A stretch of DNA of 11,335 nt from Hyphomicrobiales bacterium (GTDB lineage Bacteria > Pseudomonadota > Alphaproteobacteria > Rhizobiales > Aestuariivirgaceae): positions 1 through 11,335 of the forward strand of contig JAAURV010000068.1 of assembly GCA_012032065.1 (NCBI GenBank). Reading direction: 5' to 3'. Both the position numbers and the translations under genes were made by a program. Shown here in pieces: positions 9,024 to 11,335 of this stretch. Within the stretch, counting starts at the first letter, position 1, and each line of letters starts with the position of its first letter. The notes under the pieces were generated by a model that saw only the letters and a program-made list of their open reading frames with translations, ran no database searches and was not told the DNA's origin.

Positions 9024-9782
9024 ATGGGGTTGAACCGCTTCTCGCTTTCCGGAAAACGAGCACTCGTCACCGGCGCCAGCCGTGGTATCGGGCAGGCGCT
9101 GGCGATTGCCCTGGCTGAAGCAGACGCCGATGTTGCGGTGACCGCCCGTAGCAAGGAAGCGCTCGCCGGAACGGTGAAAGCCATTGACGCGGCGTCGCGC
9201 AATTCAATCGCTATTGCTGCCGATGTCCGCGCCGTCGATGACTGCCGCCGTGCTGTTGCGCAGACAGTCGCGGCCCTGGGCGGCATCGACATTCTCGTCA
9301 ACAACGCCGGCATCGAACAGGTCTCGCCCTCGCTCGATGTCGATGAAGCGCTGTGGGACAAAATCGTGGACACGAATCTGAAGGGGGCGTTCTTCATGGC
9401 CCAAGCTGCCGCGCGCGCGATGAAGGGCGGGGCCATTCTCAATCTCTGCTCGCTCACATCCGAGCGCGGAATTCCCACCGCGGCGCCCTATGGATCGAGC
9501 AAGACGGGCCTTCTCGGCATGACGCGCGCGCTTGCAGCCGAGTGGGCGAAGCGTGGCATTCGCGTGAATGCGCTGGCGCCGGGCTACTTCCGCACCGAGA
9601 TGACGGAGATGTTTTACGCCGATGCGAATTGGCAGGCATCGATGCTTGCGAAGATCCCGATGGACCGTTTCGGCGTGATGGACGATCTTGCCGGCGCGGC
9701 CATCTTTCTCTGTTCCGATGCCGCTTCCTATGTCACGGGCATATGTCTGCCGGTGGATGGCGGCACGCTGGCTTCGATCTAA
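9024..9782 (+). CDS. Short-chain dehydrogenase/reductase (classical SDR, gluconate 5-dehydrogenase-like)
   Basis: A 252-residue classical SDR that would oxidise or reduce a hydroxyl/keto pair with NAD(H) or NADP(H). Motifs: TGASRGIG at 16-23 for the dinucleotide, NNAG at 93-96, catalytic Ser143 in LCSLTSERG, Tyr156 and Lys160 in YGSSK with the usual 13-residue Ser-Tyr spacing, and the C-terminal YVTGICLPVDGG. The overall pattern recalls gluconate 5-dehydrogenase (IdnO) and other polyol or sugar-acid dehydrogenases, but SDR substrates cannot be read from sequence. The ATG at 9024 places the Rossmann motif at the normal distance from the N-terminus. The frame extends upstream to a TTG at 8931 overlapping the previous gene; those 31 residues look non-family. 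No strong Shine-Dalgarno is seen before 9024. The HisD paralog starts 9 nt after the stop. Confidence 0.93.
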   Translation: MGLNRFSLSGKRALVTGASRGIGQALAIALAEADADVAVTARSKEALAGTVKAIDAASRNSIAIAADVRAVDDCRRAVAQTVAALGGIDILVNNAGIEQVSPSLDVDEALWDKIVDTNLKGAFFMAQAAARAMKGGAILNLCSLTSERGIPTAAPYGSSKTGLLGMTRALAAEWAKRGIRVNALAPGYFRTEMTEMFYADANWQASMLAKIPMDRFGVMDDLAGAAIFLCSDAASYVTGICLPVDGGTLASI

Positions 9783-9791
9783 CGGTGATGC

Positions 9792-11116
9792 ATGACGAAG
9801 AAACCCAACTATATTGAACTCGCAAAGCTCTCCGCCGGCGAACGCGCCAAATTGATGCGCGCGCGGAGTCCGATCTCTCGGGCTTCGAAGAGAAAGTGCG
9901 GCCGATCATCGAGGCTGTGAAAATTGAGGGCGATGAAGCTCTGGCCCGCTTCGCGCGCGACTTCGACAAGGCGAATGTCGATGCTTCGGCGATTGCCGCA
10001 ACGCCCGATGACTTTGCGCGCGCCGAGAAGACTTTGGCGGGCGATGTCCGCGAGGCCATGGAGTTCGCGGCTCACTCGATCCGCGAATTCCACCAGGATC
10101 AGATGCCCGAGGAGATGTGGCTGCACGAAATCCGCCCCGGCGCTTTCGCGGGCGAACGCACGCGGCCCATTGCTTCTGTTGCCTGCTACATCCCACGCGG
10201 CAAAGGATCGTTTCCCTCCGCCGTGCTGATGACCGCGATCCCGGCGCGGATTGCGGGCGTGAAAGACGTCATCGTCATCACGCCGCCAGGCCCCGACGGA
10301 AACATCGACGATGCAACGCTCGTGGCGGCGAAGCTTGCGGGCGTTTCGCGAGTGTATAAAGCCGGCGGCGCGCAGGGCATCGCGGCCGTTGCGTATGGCA
10401 CGAAGACGATCCCGCGCTGCGCGAAAGTGGTGGGACCGGGAAGCCCATGGGTCGCGGCGGCGAAACGGCTGCTCTCGCACGTGATCGACGTGGGCTCGCC
10501 CGCGGGCCCCAGCGAAGTCATCATCTTCGCCGACGAGACCGTCGATGGCCGCCTTGCAGCACTCGATCTCCTGATCGAATCCGAGCACGGGCCGGACAGT
10601 TCCGCCTATCTGATCACCTGGAGCCGCAAGGTGGCGGAAGATGCCGCGGCAGCATTACCCGGTTACTGGAAAGAGATGGGCGAACTGCGCGTCGATTATT
10701 CCTCAACAGTGCTCTCGGGCAAAGCCGGCGGTATCGTGCTGGCGCGGAATGCAGACGACGCACTGGCGTTCGTCAACGAATATGCGCCCGAGCATGTCGA
10801 GGTTCTCTCGAAGGACCCGTTCTCCTATCTGGGCCGCATCGAGAACGCGGGCGAGATTCTGCTTGGCGAATGGTCGCCGACGACTCTCGGCAATTTCGTT
10901 CTCGGCCCCAACCACGTGCTGCCGACAAGCGGCTGGGCGAAGACCTCCTCGCCGCTCTCGGTATTCGATTTTTTGAAACGCACGTCGGTGGCTTATGTGA
11001 CGGAGCAGGGCTATCCGGAGCTGGCGCGCCACGCGAAAGTGTTCGCGAAATACGAAGGCTTCGATGGCCACGCAAATGCGGTTTCGAGTTTGCGCGGGAA
11101 GCTTCTGAAGCGGTAG
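9792..11116 (+). CDS. hisD: Histidinol dehydrogenase family protein, probable catabolic paralog, one frameshift near 9860
   Basis: HisD-fold enzymes oxidise an alcohol to an acid in two NAD-linked steps. This one is likely a catabolic paralog, since no histidine biosynthesis gene is adjacent. The ATG at 9792 opens MTKKPNYIELAKL; the frame is lost near 9858-9863, and one added base continues as AESDLSGFEEKVRPII, giving 441 residues, normal for the family. In the repaired numbering, catalytic Glu334-His335 (YAPEHVE), His375 (GPNHVLPT) and metal ligand His427 (DGHANAV) are present, as is His266 (ESEHGPD). Two zinc ligands of E. coli HisD are replaced: Gln259 by Glu263 and Asp360 by Asn368 (LGNFVLGPN). 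The substitutions and the SPLSVFDFLKR block suggest a paralogous clade, perhaps acting on a polyol or sugar-derived alcohol. HpsN, the sulfopropanediol 3-dehydrogenase, is a precedent for such retargeting. The symbol marks the family; biosynthetic function is doubtful. Confidence 0.85.
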
Positions 11117-11219
11117 CGCCAGAGCCGTCGCGGCGCGTCAACAAGGGCACTGGCCGGAATCCGCTGCGCGATCGGTCGCCGGAACAGGTCCCATAGGCGC
11201 TAACTTAAGGCAAGAACAG
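11117..11219. other. Non-coding stretch after the hisD paralog
   Basis: No convincing gene or ribosome binding site was found here. GCGCC (11116-11120) can pair with GGCGC (11132-11136), forming a weak hairpin just after the stop, but no T run follows. Continuation of the operon beyond the window cannot be judged. Confidence 0.4.
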
Positions 11220-11250
11220 CCGTCATTCCAGCCAAGCGACGCGCAGCGGA

Positions 11251-11322
11251 GCGCGAGCTGGAACCCAGCTTTGCCTGACACAGGCGCGCCTTGCCGAACC
11301 AAAGCTGGGTTCCAGCTCGCGC
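11251..11322. repeat. Inverted repeat with 23-bp perfect arms, probable dispersed palindromic element
   Basis: The arm at 11251-11273 is the exact reverse complement of the arm at 11300-11322, separated by 26 nt. The core of each arm is GAGCTGGAACCCAGCTTT or its complement, itself partly self-complementary. Sequence flanking the arms (CGTCATTCC at 11221 onward; CTGCGCTTCGCT at the window end) resembles the edges of small intergenic repeats common in Alphaproteobacteria, and the element may continue past 11335. Transcribed, it would form a long stable hairpin that could also terminate the upstream operon. No open frame or transposase is associated with it. Copy number cannot be judged from one window. 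Confidence 0.75.
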
Positions 11323-11335
11323 CTGCGCTTCGCTC

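Noticed and set aside
8288..9478. A 396-codon open frame on the minus strand across the FAH and SDR genes
   Set aside because: It spans two sense genes with intact catalytic motifs and the gap between them, with no motif of its own.

Overview
The window is GC-rich (roughly 60-65% by eye) and densely coded, and it looks like a piece of an alphaproteobacterial, probably rhizobiales-like, chromosome. The pointers are a class III adenylate cyclase fused to TolB-like and TPR segments, a Rhizobium etli ReAV-type asparaginase, a Tat-exported beta-helix protein of the TIGR03808 type, a catabolic HisD paralog, and a palindromic intergenic repeat of a style common in that class. No rRNA, tRNA, CRISPR array, transposase or phage gene was found.

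Layout. (1) 1-2965, plus strand: the 3' part of deoC, then 8 nt later a two-domain aldehyde dehydrogenase of ALDH16 architecture. Together they would split deoxyribose-5-phosphate into glyceraldehyde-3-phosphate and acetaldehyde and oxidise the aldehyde. (2) 3013-4858, minus strand: a soluble class III adenylate cyclase with TolB-like and TPR segments, convergent with the dehydrogenase across a short hairpin. (3) 4859-5050: a divergent intergenic region with several small palindromes. (4) 5051-7654, plus strand: the asparaginase, a truncated fosA-like gene starting 1 nt after its stop, and the Tat beta-helix protein. (5) 7727-11116, plus strand: rpiB-like isomerase, FAH-family hydratase, short-chain dehydrogenase and HisD paralog, probably one operon for a sugar, polyol or sugar-acid substrate that cannot be named from the sequence. 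(6) 11117-11335: non-coding, ending in an inverted repeat that may run past the window edge.

The most striking quality feature is that four otherwise well-conserved genes (ALDH, cyclase, rpiB, hisD) are broken by five single-base indels. Each is repaired by adding or removing one base, after which gene length and motifs match the family. This points to residual sequencing or assembly error rather than true decay. The fosA-like gene is different: its missing C-terminal part is not present in any frame.

Biologically, the most interesting points are the HisD paralog, whose predicted zinc ligands appear exchanged (Gln to Glu and Asp to Asn relative to biosynthetic HisD), and the four-gene set around it, which could encode an uncharacterised carbohydrate oxidation route. 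I see no clear sign of a wholly new kind of system; the families are all recognisable.
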